Part shown: positions 1-6,519 of the stretch, piece by piece
Numbering within the stretch: the first letter of the stretch is position 1
How the letters are laid out: every line of letters begins with the position of its first letter
From: Promethearchaeota archaeon
GTDB taxonomy: Archaea; Asgardarchaeota; Lokiarchaeia; Sigynarchaeales; SOKP01
Reading direction: 5' to 3'
Assembly (NCBI GenBank): GCA_019057975.1
Contig: JAHLWJ010000089.1
Span: 1-15,021 of the forward strand
DNA length: 15,021 nucleotides
Notes under the pieces: model-generated
The model's input: only the letters and a program-made list of their open reading frames with translations
Told to the model about the DNA's origin: nothing
Databases searched by the model: none
Made by a program: the position numbers and the translations under genes

Positions 1-1571
1 TCTATGTTGATCTCTTGAAAACATGAGTCTATTGATTCAATTTCTTCTAACTCTCTCAACCTGATTCTATTCTTATCATCAAAGTCTTTAGCAGCCCATA
101 TCAACTTAAGAAATCTTTGGTGATGGTGATGAAATCTCTGATTAGCATACTCTTTTGCTTGTTCAGTATGAAGAAGAAATGGCCAATCGCTACCTTCCAT
201 TAATAGTAATTCTCTAGCAATCTGGTTTAGTATTCTTTTTTCCCAATCGTTTGGATTCGGATTGAATTTTAAAACATTTTCAAATTCTTTAACTGATCCA
301 TTAATATAGGACCAGATCCAACCATGTTCAGGATTTTTCCAAACACTAAAATTCCCTCCTTCACCCCAACTGCTTTCTTTCATTCTAATTATGGTAAATT
401 TTTCATCAAAGTTTGTAACATAATCAGAAATTGTAATCATTTCCACTTTTTCATTAATATTAATCAACTCAATAACTCTACTCAACCAATCAATACCCTC
501 CGCGAACCAATGACCAAATAATTCGAAGTCAAAGGGCGAAATTACTATTCCTTTTTCATCATACTTCTCTGAAAAGGCTTGAACCTCCGTTTCTAAAAGA
601 TTCACAAAATGGTTTGCTTGAGATTCAACTACTTCTTTTGCCTTAACAATATCATAGAGTTGATTATTATTTCCTTCAATATTTTTACCAGTAATCCTCC
701 AATAGTGCAAACCAGATTCAAAATCTTTTATATGAAATTCTCTATAATATTCATTACCAGGATATCCAATTTTAGCATCCCAAACTTGGATACTTGTGTT
801 TTTGTTTCGTCCGAAAACTGAAACACCAGTTTCTAAATTATAACCAAAATTTGTAGTTAAGCCTAAATCATTTTTTAGTTCAATAATTTCTGCATCAAGG
901 ATTCCATGTGAATCTACAAAAAAATATTCTATGCCCGAATTATTTAACCAGTAATCAATACTCTCTCTAAATTTACCTTTCTTGTATTCCTTGGGCCTAT
1001 AAGCGCATTCGGGAAGCCAAATACCTTTAGGTTCACTACTAAAATGTTTTTTATGAGTATCTACAGCTAATTGAATTTGAGCAAATATTCCGGAATCACT
1101 TTCAAAAAGTGGTAAAAAACCGTGCGTTGCTCCGCATGTTATTAATTCAATCATACCTTCATCTTGGAGCCATTTGAAGCTTCCTAAAATATCTGAATAG
1201 AAATTGTGATAAAAGGTATCTAAAACATATTCAAAATTTTTTAAGTGAAAGGCTGCTATTGCTCTTCTTTGTGGATGGTTTTCAAACCGTTTAATATCAT
1301 TTTGTGCTCGTGAAATTAGGTTTTCCATATATTCTGAAAATTGTTGTTTCATATACTCATCTGCTAATAGTTCAGCCAATATTGGAGTTATATTTATAGT
1401 TATAGCTGTTTTTATTCCTTTATCTTTAAGATTTCTTAAAACATTCAATAAAGGGATATAAGTCTCATTCATAGCTTCAAGTAGCCATTCTTCTCCTGCA
1501 GGCCATCTTCCCGATTTTTTACACCATGGAATATGCCCATGTAGAATTAAACCAAAATATCCAAGAGTCAT
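1..1571 (-). CDS. GH57 1,4-alpha-glucan branching enzyme, 3' end cut by window
   Basis: Retaining glycoside hydrolase of family 57, branching-enzyme type. The family cuts alpha-1,4-glucan and re-attaches the piece by an alpha-1,6 bond to make branched, glycogen-like storage polymer in the cytoplasm. The 523 residues visible start MTLGYFGLILHGHIPW, with the family's N-terminal H-G-H-I-P motif. The nucleophile is Glu188 in GIWLPECAYRP. The acid/base is Asp348 in SPFDFELFGHWFAEG. Both positions match the spacing in the Thermococcus and Thermus branching enzymes. A Trp-containing SSWGEGG segment and a C-terminal helical region (Ala-Lys-Glu-Tyr-Ala-Asn-Gln-Arg) follow. Bacterial relatives are about 520 residues and Thermococcus ones about 675, so only the extreme C-terminus or a helix-hairpin-helix tail is missing. 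The ATG is 26-33 nt downstream of a TATA-like AATATAAG (1597-1604, minus strand), so the message is probably near-leaderless. There is no SD. Transglycosylase versus amylase activity cannot be settled from sequence, but branching is favoured. Confidence 0.88.
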   Translation of the reverse strand, partial: MTLGYFGLILHGHIPWCKKSGRWPAGEEWLLEAMNETYIPLLNVLRNLKDKGIKTAITINITPILAELLADEYMKQQFSEYMENLISRAQNDIKRFENHPQRRAIAAFHLKNFEYVLDTFYHNFYSDILGSFKWLQDEGMIELITCGATHGFLPLFESDSGIFAQIQLAVDTHKKHFSSEPKGIWLPECAYRPKEYKKGKFRESIDYWLNNSGIEYFFVDSHGILDAEIIELKNDLGLTTNFGYNLETGVSVFGRNKNTSIQVWDAKIGYPGNEYYREFHIKDFESGLHYWRITGKNIEGNNNQLYDIVKAKEVVESQANHFVNLLETEVQAFSEKYDEKGIVISPFDFELFGHWFAEGIDWLSRVIELININEKVEMITISDYVTNFDEKFTIIRMKESSWGEGGNFSVWKNPEHGWIWSYINGSVKEFENVLKFNPNPNDWEKRILNQIARELLLMEGSDWPFLLHTEQAKEYANQRFHHHHQRFLKLIWAAKDFDDKNRIRLRELEEIESIDSCFQEINI

Positions 1572-1667
1572 GGTTAAGATTTAGTTATTATTTGAACTTA
1601 TATTGTCACGTTATCAATTATATTTGTAGTGTACTATTTTCGAGTTTTCAAAATTAATAATTTATAT

Positions 1668-2345
1668 CTACTTTTTCTTCTTATTAGACCTTCTTTCTAA
1701 TATTCTATATGAAAAATTCTCGAATTTTAAAAGAAAGTTATCTAACTCATTTTTTTCCATTCGTTCTCTTATAGTACAAAAACCAGAGCACACACCCCAG
1801 TTAAACGGCGTTTCACATTTATAGCAAGAGCCAAGAATACCATAGGCATGATATATATTTAATACTATCATTATAACATAAAAAGTAATAAATACTGTTC
1901 CTATTTTTATAGTTTTAGAGTAAGAGCGTCCCATTATCCAATTAAATAATAAGGCTGCTCCAAAGCCTATAAGAAATTTTTGAATAATTTTTATTGCTTT
2001 ATTTTTAGTAAGATTTAATGGGCTAAGGAAAAAAGTTCCTAAGAATATTACACTTAAAACAAAAAAAAAATCAGAATTGAAGAGTTCATTTTTATTAAAA
2101 ATTCTAAGAAGGAGAAGTGTAATAATGGCTGTCGGATAGCCAATGAAACATCCTATACATAACTTTATTTTCCCACATTTTAGTGTGTGTCCTTTGAAAT
2201 TTTCACATTCGGGATGATGACTTAGAAAAAAAGGGATGAAACTTTTTCCATATAGTAAAGATTTTCTTAATCTGCTCTGTTTTTTCTTAGTACTACTAAT
2301 TGAACTTATATTCTCTATTTGTTTATCATTATGGTTATGGCTTAT
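1668..2345 (-). CDS. Cys/His-rich four-helix membrane protein (DUF2085-like), apparent AUA start
   Basis: The frame is open for 225 codons but has no ATG, GTG or TTG until codon 139 (ATG at 1934). Starting there would delete most of a coherent protein. Directly after the in-frame stop (2346-2348) comes ATA at 2343-2345, preceded by GAGGGTGA (2351-2358) at 5 nt, giving (M)SHNHNDKQIENISS. The protein has a polar N-terminus, then a Cys/His motif (HHPEC, H53, C57, C63, C66) leading into helix 1 (about 63-82), with more helices at about 92-109, 119-138 and 146-166. A second Cys cluster follows (C174, C177, C186, C190), then a basic tail ending in KKKK. The H-P-E...H...C-x2-C-x-G-Y-P pattern resembles DUF2085 membrane proteins; this is recalled, not searched. 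Function unknown; the paired Cys clusters could bind metal. Alternatives to an AUA start are a nonsense change or sequencing error in an upstream GTG AAA TAA. Confidence 0.6.
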   Translation of the reverse strand: MSHNHNDKQIENISSISSTKKKQSRLRKSLLYGKSFIPFFLSHHPECENFKGHTLKCGKIKLCIGCFIGYPTAIITLLLLRIFNKNELFNSDFFFVLSVIFLGTFFLSPLNLTKNKAIKIIQKFLIGFGAALLFNWIMGRSYSKTIKIGTVFITFYVIMIVLNIYHAYGILGSCYKCETPFNWGVCSGFCTIRERMEKNELDNFLLKFENFSYRILERRSNKKKK

Positions 2346-2350
2346 TTATT

Positions 2351-2358
2351 TCACCCTC
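2351..2358 (-). promoter_or_regulatory. Shine-Dalgarno site deciding the AUA start
   Basis: The minus strand reads GAGGGTGA here. It shares GGTGA with the archaeal consensus GGAGGTGA and ends 5 nt before the in-frame ATA at 2345. The only nearby ATG lies in another frame and stops after four codons. The site is the main reason to start the membrane protein at ATA. Confidence 0.55.
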
Positions 2359-2459
2359 AATTCTACACTTTTTTAAAAGAAATAATGTATTTCATAAATC
2401 ATAGAAAAAACATTTCATTGTCTTTGAGTATCCAATAATTCTTGAAATTAAATATCCTA

Positions 2460-2870
2460 CTAATAAAGGGGCCACGCAAACCATGATACAACCCAGAACG
2501 TCCACATGAAGAAACAAACAAAGTCTAAAATACCTAAAACTAACCCTAACACTGCCATTCCAGTATTTTCGTCTCTACTTAATCCAAGCGCACCCAATAT
2601 TATTGCTCCTATTCCAAAAATAATTCCACCACAAAATAAACCAATAATTCCACATACCAAAGCTGCTGTACCATAATTTTTTTCTCTCCCCATAGAGTAC
2701 GACCTTTGATAAAGACGTGTTTGATATGGTTGTGGCTGTGGTTGTGGTAGTGGTTGTGCCACCGGTCGAGGCTGAGGCGGATTTACTTCTTTACGAACTT
2801 TGCCACAATTAGGACATGCATTCCAAGATTCTTCAATCTCCCCTCCACATTCCATACAGTATGGTGTCAT
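2460..2870 (-). CDS. Zinc-ribbon plus DUF4190-like membrane protein
   Basis: A 136-residue protein starting MTPYCMECGGEIEESWNACP. The four cysteines (two C-x2-C pairs, 11 residues apart) form a short zinc ribbon. A Pro/Gln-rich linker (PQPRPVAQPLPQPQPQPYQ) follows, then two hydrophobic stretches rich in Gly/Ala/Ile separated by a short polar loop (LSRDENTG). This layout is common in bacterial and archaeal DUF4190 proteins, which are membrane proteins of unknown function. The ATG at 2870 is preferred over an in-frame TTG at 2891. A TATA-like element (2890-2900, minus strand) lies about 26 nt upstream of 2870, so transcription should start at or next to that ATG, giving a leaderless message. 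The ribbon's W-x2-C-P-x-C and the PQ-rich linker resemble the C-terminal ribbon and linker of the unknown protein at 7726. No function can be assigned. Confidence 0.75.
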   Translation of the reverse strand: MTPYCMECGGEIEESWNACPNCGKVRKEVNPPQPRPVAQPLPQPQPQPYQTRLYQRSYSMGREKNYGTAALVCGIIGLFCGGIIFGIGAIILGALGLSRDENTGMAVLGLVLGILDFVCFFMWTFWVVSWFAWPLY

Positions 2871-2889
2871 GATATTATTTAATAATCTC

Positions 2890-2900
2890 AAAAATATAAG
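2890..2900 (-). promoter_or_regulatory. TATA box of the zinc-ribbon membrane protein
   Basis: The minus strand reads CTTATATTTTT. Its centre is about 26 nt from the ATG at 2870, the normal archaeal TATA-to-start distance. This implies leaderless transcription and argues against the TTG start at 2891, which would lie inside or upstream of the promoter. Confidence 0.5.
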
Positions 2901-2966
2901 TATTTCATTTTTCTTTAATTAAGTGATAGATTAAAAATATTTATACCAACTTTAAAATAAATTTTT

Positions 2967-4118
2967 TTATATATTTGTACCCAGCTCTAAAGTTTTGTCT
3001 CTAAATTGAGAGTTACTGCTAATTTTACAATTTGGAGCGACTATAGCCCTTTCTAAAACGACATTGTCACCAATTTCACAATCATTACAGATTATACTTT
3101 CTGTAATAATACAGCCTGCTCCAATCTTTATATTATCCCATATGACACTTTTTTCAATCATAGTATCTTCCCCAATAATAACATTTTGTCCTATAGAGGA
3201 GAGTTCCTTTATTTTCACCCGATTTTCTAATTGAACAAATTCTCCAAAACAAGCTGGTTTATCGATTATTATATTTTGTCCAGCATTAATAACACCCATT
3301 ACATAAACTCCGTCATATTCTACACCATTAGGCAAAATCGGCCATGCATGTTTTCGAAGCAAGTCCCAATTTAACCAAAGATATGTAGTAGAATTTCCAG
3401 CGTCCATCCAGTAATAATTTTTGACAAATCCATATAAATCATACTGGTTTTCAAGGAGATAAGGAAAAACTTCACTCCCAAAATCCATTAACTCTGTTTC
3501 ATGAAGAATATTACCTATATCCTTATTAAAACAATAAATTCCTGTATTTATTATATTAGTGTGAAGAAAGAGATCAGCCCTTTGGGCCATACTTGACACA
3601 TATAATTCCATAGGTGCGGGTTTTTCTAAAAAGAGATAAATTTTACGATTCTTATCTAAGAGTACTACGCCATATTGAGAAGTGTGACTTTCAACTGTTT
3701 TCATTGAAATTGTGGCTAACCCTTTTTTTTCTGAGTGAAAAGTCATAAATTCTTTCATTGGAAGGTTTGTGACAATATCTGCCATACTGACAACAACTTT
3801 TTCAGAATCAACACGATCTGTCAATAATCGATAAGCATCAGCTGTACCTTTGCTATCTTGAATTTCACATTCTAACTCGACATCTCCTAATTTATCAGGA
3901 GTCCAGGTTTTTTCTATATACTTCTTTAGAGTTTCTCCTTGATATGCTAAAGCAAGTACGATATGCTTTATATCTGCATATACTAAATGTGCAATAGCAT
4001 AATCAACCATAGGAACATTAGTAACTTTTACCAAAGGTTTTGGAATTAAAGAGGTCAAAGGCATTAATCTTTTACCCTTACCGCCAGCCAGGATTATTGC
4101 AGACCATTCACGAGTCAT
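2967..4118 (-). CDS. Sugar-1-phosphate nucleotidylyltransferase with left-handed beta-helix
   Basis: A 383-residue two-domain enzyme that activates a sugar 1-phosphate with an NTP, releasing pyrophosphate and an NDP-sugar. The N-terminal Rossmann-like domain (about 1-240) opens with the nucleotide-binding signature LAGGKGKRLMPLTSLIPKPL (residues 10-29). It has a probable metal-binding Asp in VVSMADIVTNL near residue 112 and a sugar-site FLEKPAP segment. The C-terminal part (about 265-375) is a run of hexapeptide repeats (IGQNVIIGEDTMIEKSVIW, IGAGCIITESIICNDCEIGD), as in GlgC, GlmU and archaeal mannose-1-phosphate guanylyltransferases. Whether the substrate is glucose-1-P or mannose-1-P, and which NTP is used, cannot be read from these motifs. 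It lies 146 bp downstream of the GalT-like gene on the same strand, suggesting joint work in NDP-sugar supply. A TATA-like TTATATATAATG lies about 60 nt upstream of the ATG, so it has its own promoter. No SD is seen. Confidence 0.85.
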   Translation of the reverse strand: MTREWSAIILAGGKGKRLMPLTSLIPKPLVKVTNVPMVDYAIAHLVYADIKHIVLALAYQGETLKKYIEKTWTPDKLGDVELECEIQDSKGTADAYRLLTDRVDSEKVVVSMADIVTNLPMKEFMTFHSEKKGLATISMKTVESHTSQYGVVLLDKNRKIYLFLEKPAPMELYVSSMAQRADLFLHTNIINTGIYCFNKDIGNILHETELMDFGSEVFPYLLENQYDLYGFVKNYYWMDAGNSTTYLWLNWDLLRKHAWPILPNGVEYDGVYVMGVINAGQNIIIDKPACFGEFVQLENRVKIKELSSIGQNVIIGEDTMIEKSVIWDNIKIGAGCIITESIICNDCEIGDNVVLERAIVAPNCKISSNSQFRDKTLELGTNI

Positions 4119-4264
4119 TTTAAGCTAATTTTTAACTTGAGAAAGAAAAAACATGAATTCATCAAGAAAACACATTATATATAACATATTCAATAGATAT
4201 AAATCTAATTTTATTTGATATAAAAAAGTTATTAATTTAGATAATAATGAGCTAAATCAGTTAA

Positions 4265-5542
4265 TCATTTAGAATACTTTTCCAATGATTCTCTTATTTC
4301 TTTTGCTGCGATATGAGGTAATTTTCTTGCTACACGCATATCATCTGCCATTTCAGCACCTCCAATTGTCTCATGGGGAATAATATCCGCAAACAAATGA
4401 AAATTAGCATCATAACCATATGGACAACAATTAAATAAGATATTTCGGTTTCTATCAATTTCTATATCATCTAATGCTTGAAAAATTACTTTCAAAGAAT
4501 ATGCTAAATCTTCAATTTGATTAATCTTCAACTGGGAAAATCGTCTTATGTGCTCATTTGGATGGAATCTAATATGATAATTCCTTACTGGACTACCAGT
4601 GTTAAAAAAGGTCCAGAATTCAGTTTTCCGGATAATTCTATCTGTATCTCCGTGTGTTGTCTGGCAAAGATGACAATTATCCCCCATTTCCTTGAATGCT
4701 TCAAGATATCCCTCCAACCGTAGGCCATGACCGTCCATATTTAAATCTATATAAGTCTGACTATGAATCCGAGGTTGAGATCCACCGGCCTTCCTTCCTA
4801 TGTTAAAAAATGGCATTACTGGGATATCATAATAGTCTTTTTCAATAGCTTCTTCAATACAGTAAAGAATAGCAGCTTTCATAGAAAGGAAAATTCCGGC
4901 TAAAGCCTCCTCAGGGATTAAATTAAAGCATAAAGAAGGGTAAAAATGTCTTGAGATTGTTACTAAATTAATTCCTCTGGAAAGCTTCAAATGAGAAGGT
5001 AAATTTTCCTTTACATACTTTTCGGTATCAGGATCTACTATTCGTGCCATTGAAGGATACCTGTTAATTAAAGTGAGCGCTTTATTTGCCTCTGGTATCT
5101 TTTCAATCCGATGTGGTTTCTCTGAAAAAGGTTTGTCTCTCCTAATTTCATCTTGTGTAATTATCATCGTATATACATCACCAATTGGTATTCCCCAATC
5201 GTCATATACTTGTTTTCCTTCTATAACAGAAGAAAAAACGTCCTTATGTTTTTTTAAAATTTCCTTTGAACAATCATAGAATTCTTTTTCTTCTTCTATT
5301 GTCTTGAAACCTTTAGGCCTTTCACCTCGAATTGGAGATATGTAAGAATAATGGCCATAATATCTTGCCTGCCCACTTCGAAGACCAAAACCCTCTGAAG
5401 TAATCTTTACTGTAGAAAGAGGATCCCATCGTTTAATTGGAATTTCATAAATATCCTTAAAATTCTCTGTGTTGATTATGCCCCACTCCATGAATTTTGG
5501 TTTGTATTCTTCATTATCGGAGTCTTCTTTTTTATCAGAAAT
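4265..5542 (-). CDS. GalT-like hexose-1-phosphate uridylyltransferase (HIT superfamily), apparent AUU start
   Basis: A 425-residue protein built from two HIT-like halves, resembling galactose-1-phosphate uridylyltransferase. That enzyme swaps UMP between UDP-glucose and galactose-1-P in the Leloir pathway. The first half contains GGSQPRIHSQTYIDL. Its His (residue 260 from the AUU start) lines up with the catalytic His of the HPHxQ motif, but the first, zinc-binding His of that motif is Arg. A C-H-L-C pair sits at the start of the second half, not near the N-terminus as in bacterial GalT. The second half ends FHLFADIIPHETIGGAEMAD, a GalT-like C-terminus. UMP versus AMP specificity and hexose choice are unknown; an ADP-glucose or other phosphorylase is possible. 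The first ATG is at 5491, but a strong GGAGGT (5550-5555) sits 7 nt before an in-frame ATT (5540-5542), giving (M)SDKKEDSDNEEYKPKF ahead of that Met. Confidence 0.68.
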   Translation of the reverse strand: MSDKKEDSDNEEYKPKFMEWGIINTENFKDIYEIPIKRWDPLSTVKITSEGFGLRSGQARYYGHYSYISPIRGERPKGFKTIEEEKEFYDCSKEILKKHKDVFSSVIEGKQVYDDWGIPIGDVYTMIITQDEIRRDKPFSEKPHRIEKIPEANKALTLINRYPSMARIVDPDTEKYVKENLPSHLKLSRGINLVTISRHFYPSLCFNLIPEEALAGIFLSMKAAILYCIEEAIEKDYYDIPVMPFFNIGRKAGGSQPRIHSQTYIDLNMDGHGLRLEGYLEAFKEMGDNCHLCQTTHGDTDRIIRKTEFWTFFNTGSPVRNYHIRFHPNEHIRRFSQLKINQIEDLAYSLKVIFQALDDIEIDRNRNILFNCCPYGYDANFHLFADIIPHETIGGAEMADDMRVARKLPHIAAKEIRESLEKYSK

Positions 5543-5549
5543 GAAAATT

Positions 5550-5555
5550 ACCTCC
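5550..5555 (-). promoter_or_regulatory. Strong Shine-Dalgarno deciding an AUU start
   Basis: The minus strand reads GGAGGT, then AATTTTC, then ATT. It is the strongest SD in the window. The next ATG is 51 nt further on, much too far away to be served by it. The reading frame from ATT to that ATG is open and encodes a polar Met-Ser-Asp-Lys-like N-terminus. Confidence 0.7.
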
Positions 5556-5743
5556 TTTTTTGATTCAAATTGAATTTTTTATTAGAGATCAATAATATTA
5601 TGTTATTTATTTCATACTTAAATAACTAATTACTCATGGTAATAATTATTTTCTCATAACTATATCTTGTTTTCGCAACATTAAAAAGTTAGGCAGAGAA
5701 GTTTCAAACTTAAACTGAACTGTTATATTAATGAAGTAAAGCT

Positions 5744-5751
5744 AAAAAAAA
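5744..5751 (-). terminator. Poly-T terminator after the RHH gene
   Basis: Eight consecutive T on the minus strand, 50 nt beyond the RHH stop codon. Archaeal RNA polymerase terminates at such runs without needing a hairpin. The run also separates the RHH transcript from the GalT-like gene. Confidence 0.45.
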
Positions 5752-5800
5752 GAAAATGAGGAATGGTTGGTCCCTTCTAACCTAAAAATCCATTTAAATA

Positions 5801-6091
5801 TTAGTACTCGAGCCTCTTAATTATCTTGTAAGTTTTAAATTCTCGAACAGGTTCATTATTTTTATCCATTTTTTCAATAGGTACACGTACATAGTTCTTA
5901 TCGTCGAGTTTCTCAACCTCGACTTCTTTATATCTTATTATTTCATTCGCCCTTTTTAATTCTTTTATTAAAAAATCTCTAACTGCACAACGGATTAGCT
6001 CAGATCGTGAAGGATATAAACCATCCTCTCCTATCAACCTCTTAATACTCTCTAGATAAGTTTCAGGTATATTAACAGTAACAATTTTCAT
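5801..6091 (-). CDS. Ribbon-helix-helix transcriptional regulator
   Basis: A 96-residue protein starting MKIVTVNIPETYLESIKRLI. The first 45 residues are a classic MetJ/Arc/CopG-type ribbon-helix-helix: a short beta strand (KIVTVNIP), helix 1 (ETYLESIKRLIGEDG), the turn YPSRSE and helix 2 (LIRCAVRDFLIKEL). Archaeal proteins of this type bind operator DNA as dimers. The remaining 50 residues are charged and mostly Lys/Glu, with no recognised ligand domain. The ATG at 6091 is chosen over an in-frame ATG at 6106, because the SD GAGGAG overlaps that upstream ATG and sits 7 nt before 6091. A TATA-like element and an inverted repeat (6175-6200) lie upstream, suggesting self-regulation. It is transcribed alone, with a T run after the stop. 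The target genes are unknown. Confidence 0.8.
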   Translation of the reverse strand: MKIVTVNIPETYLESIKRLIGEDGLYPSRSELIRCAVRDFLIKELKRANEIIRYKEVEVEKLDDKNYVRVPIEKMDKNNEPVREFKTYKIIKRLEY

Positions 6092-6174
6092 ACAATTTCT
6101 CCTCATTCAAAATCGAAATTCGGCATACTGACTAAAGCCTTTTTTAAATCAATCGCCTTAAACCACAATTTTTT

Positions 6175-6200
6175 TTATAATATCAAAGATGATATGATAA
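6175..6200. repeat. Inverted repeat at the RHH promoter, candidate operator
   Basis: The arms TTATAATATC and GATATGATAA pair over 10 positions with one mismatch, around a 6-bp spacer. The repeat abuts a minus-strand TATA-like element (about 6196-6208) and covers the expected transcription start. RHH dimers usually bind such two-fold sites, so binding by the adjacent RHH protein is a natural inference. The high local AT content makes chance repeats more likely. Confidence 0.45.
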
Positions 6201-6208
6201 TATATAAA
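6196..6208 (-). promoter_or_regulatory. TATA box of the RHH gene
   Basis: The minus strand reads TTTATATATTATC. A start about 25 nt downstream would give a leader of roughly 85 nt before the SD and ATG at 6091. The element overlaps one arm of the inverted repeat at 6175-6200. Confidence 0.4.
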
Positions 6209-6519
6209 CATTTTTTTTTACCGCATTAATATATTTAAAGCAATACTATTTTGTCATGTTTTTACTATTCCAAAATGTTTATTAACACATTAATTTTTAA
6301 AACAGTGCTGTACTCCTCAAATTTAAGGGTGTTTTTGGGATTTATATACTGTATAAAAAATGTTTAATTTATTTCAAGGTTTTTTTGAATCATTTTAATT
6401 TAGATTTGAATTTGAATAAAAATTTTTTATTTATTTAAATAATCATAAATATTTTCTCAATTCAAATAGATGAATTGTTAAACAAAATTAGATATGGCCA
6501 TAAATGATTCTTTATTTTT

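Larger units (their letters stand above)
5543..5800. other. AT-rich intergenic region between RHH and GalT-like genes
   Basis: This 258-bp gap holds the upstream region of the GalT-like gene. It includes a short perfect palindrome AAGTTTCAAACTT (5699-5711), which could be an operator, and a run of eight T on the minus strand (5744-5751), about 50 nt past the RHH stop codon. No coding sequence or structured RNA is evident. Confidence 0.5.
6092..6519. other. AT-rich intergenic region upstream of the RHH gene
   Basis: This stretch of about 430 bp has no convincing gene on either strand. It holds the RHH leader, SD and promoter, the inverted repeat at 6175-6200, and the 3' flank of the hydroxyacid dehydrogenase-like gene. 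That flank includes a weak inverted repeat, CAATTC (6458-6463) with GAATTG (6472-6477). Base composition is extremely AT-rich throughout, with many T and A runs. Confidence 0.6.

Noticed and set aside
324..821. Two plus-strand frames of 65 and 70 codons
   Set aside because: They lie opposite the GH57 gene, whose catalytic motifs are clear on the minus strand.
4517..5279. Two plus-strand frames of 68 codons
   Set aside because: Antisense shadows of the GalT-like gene with no SD or family features.
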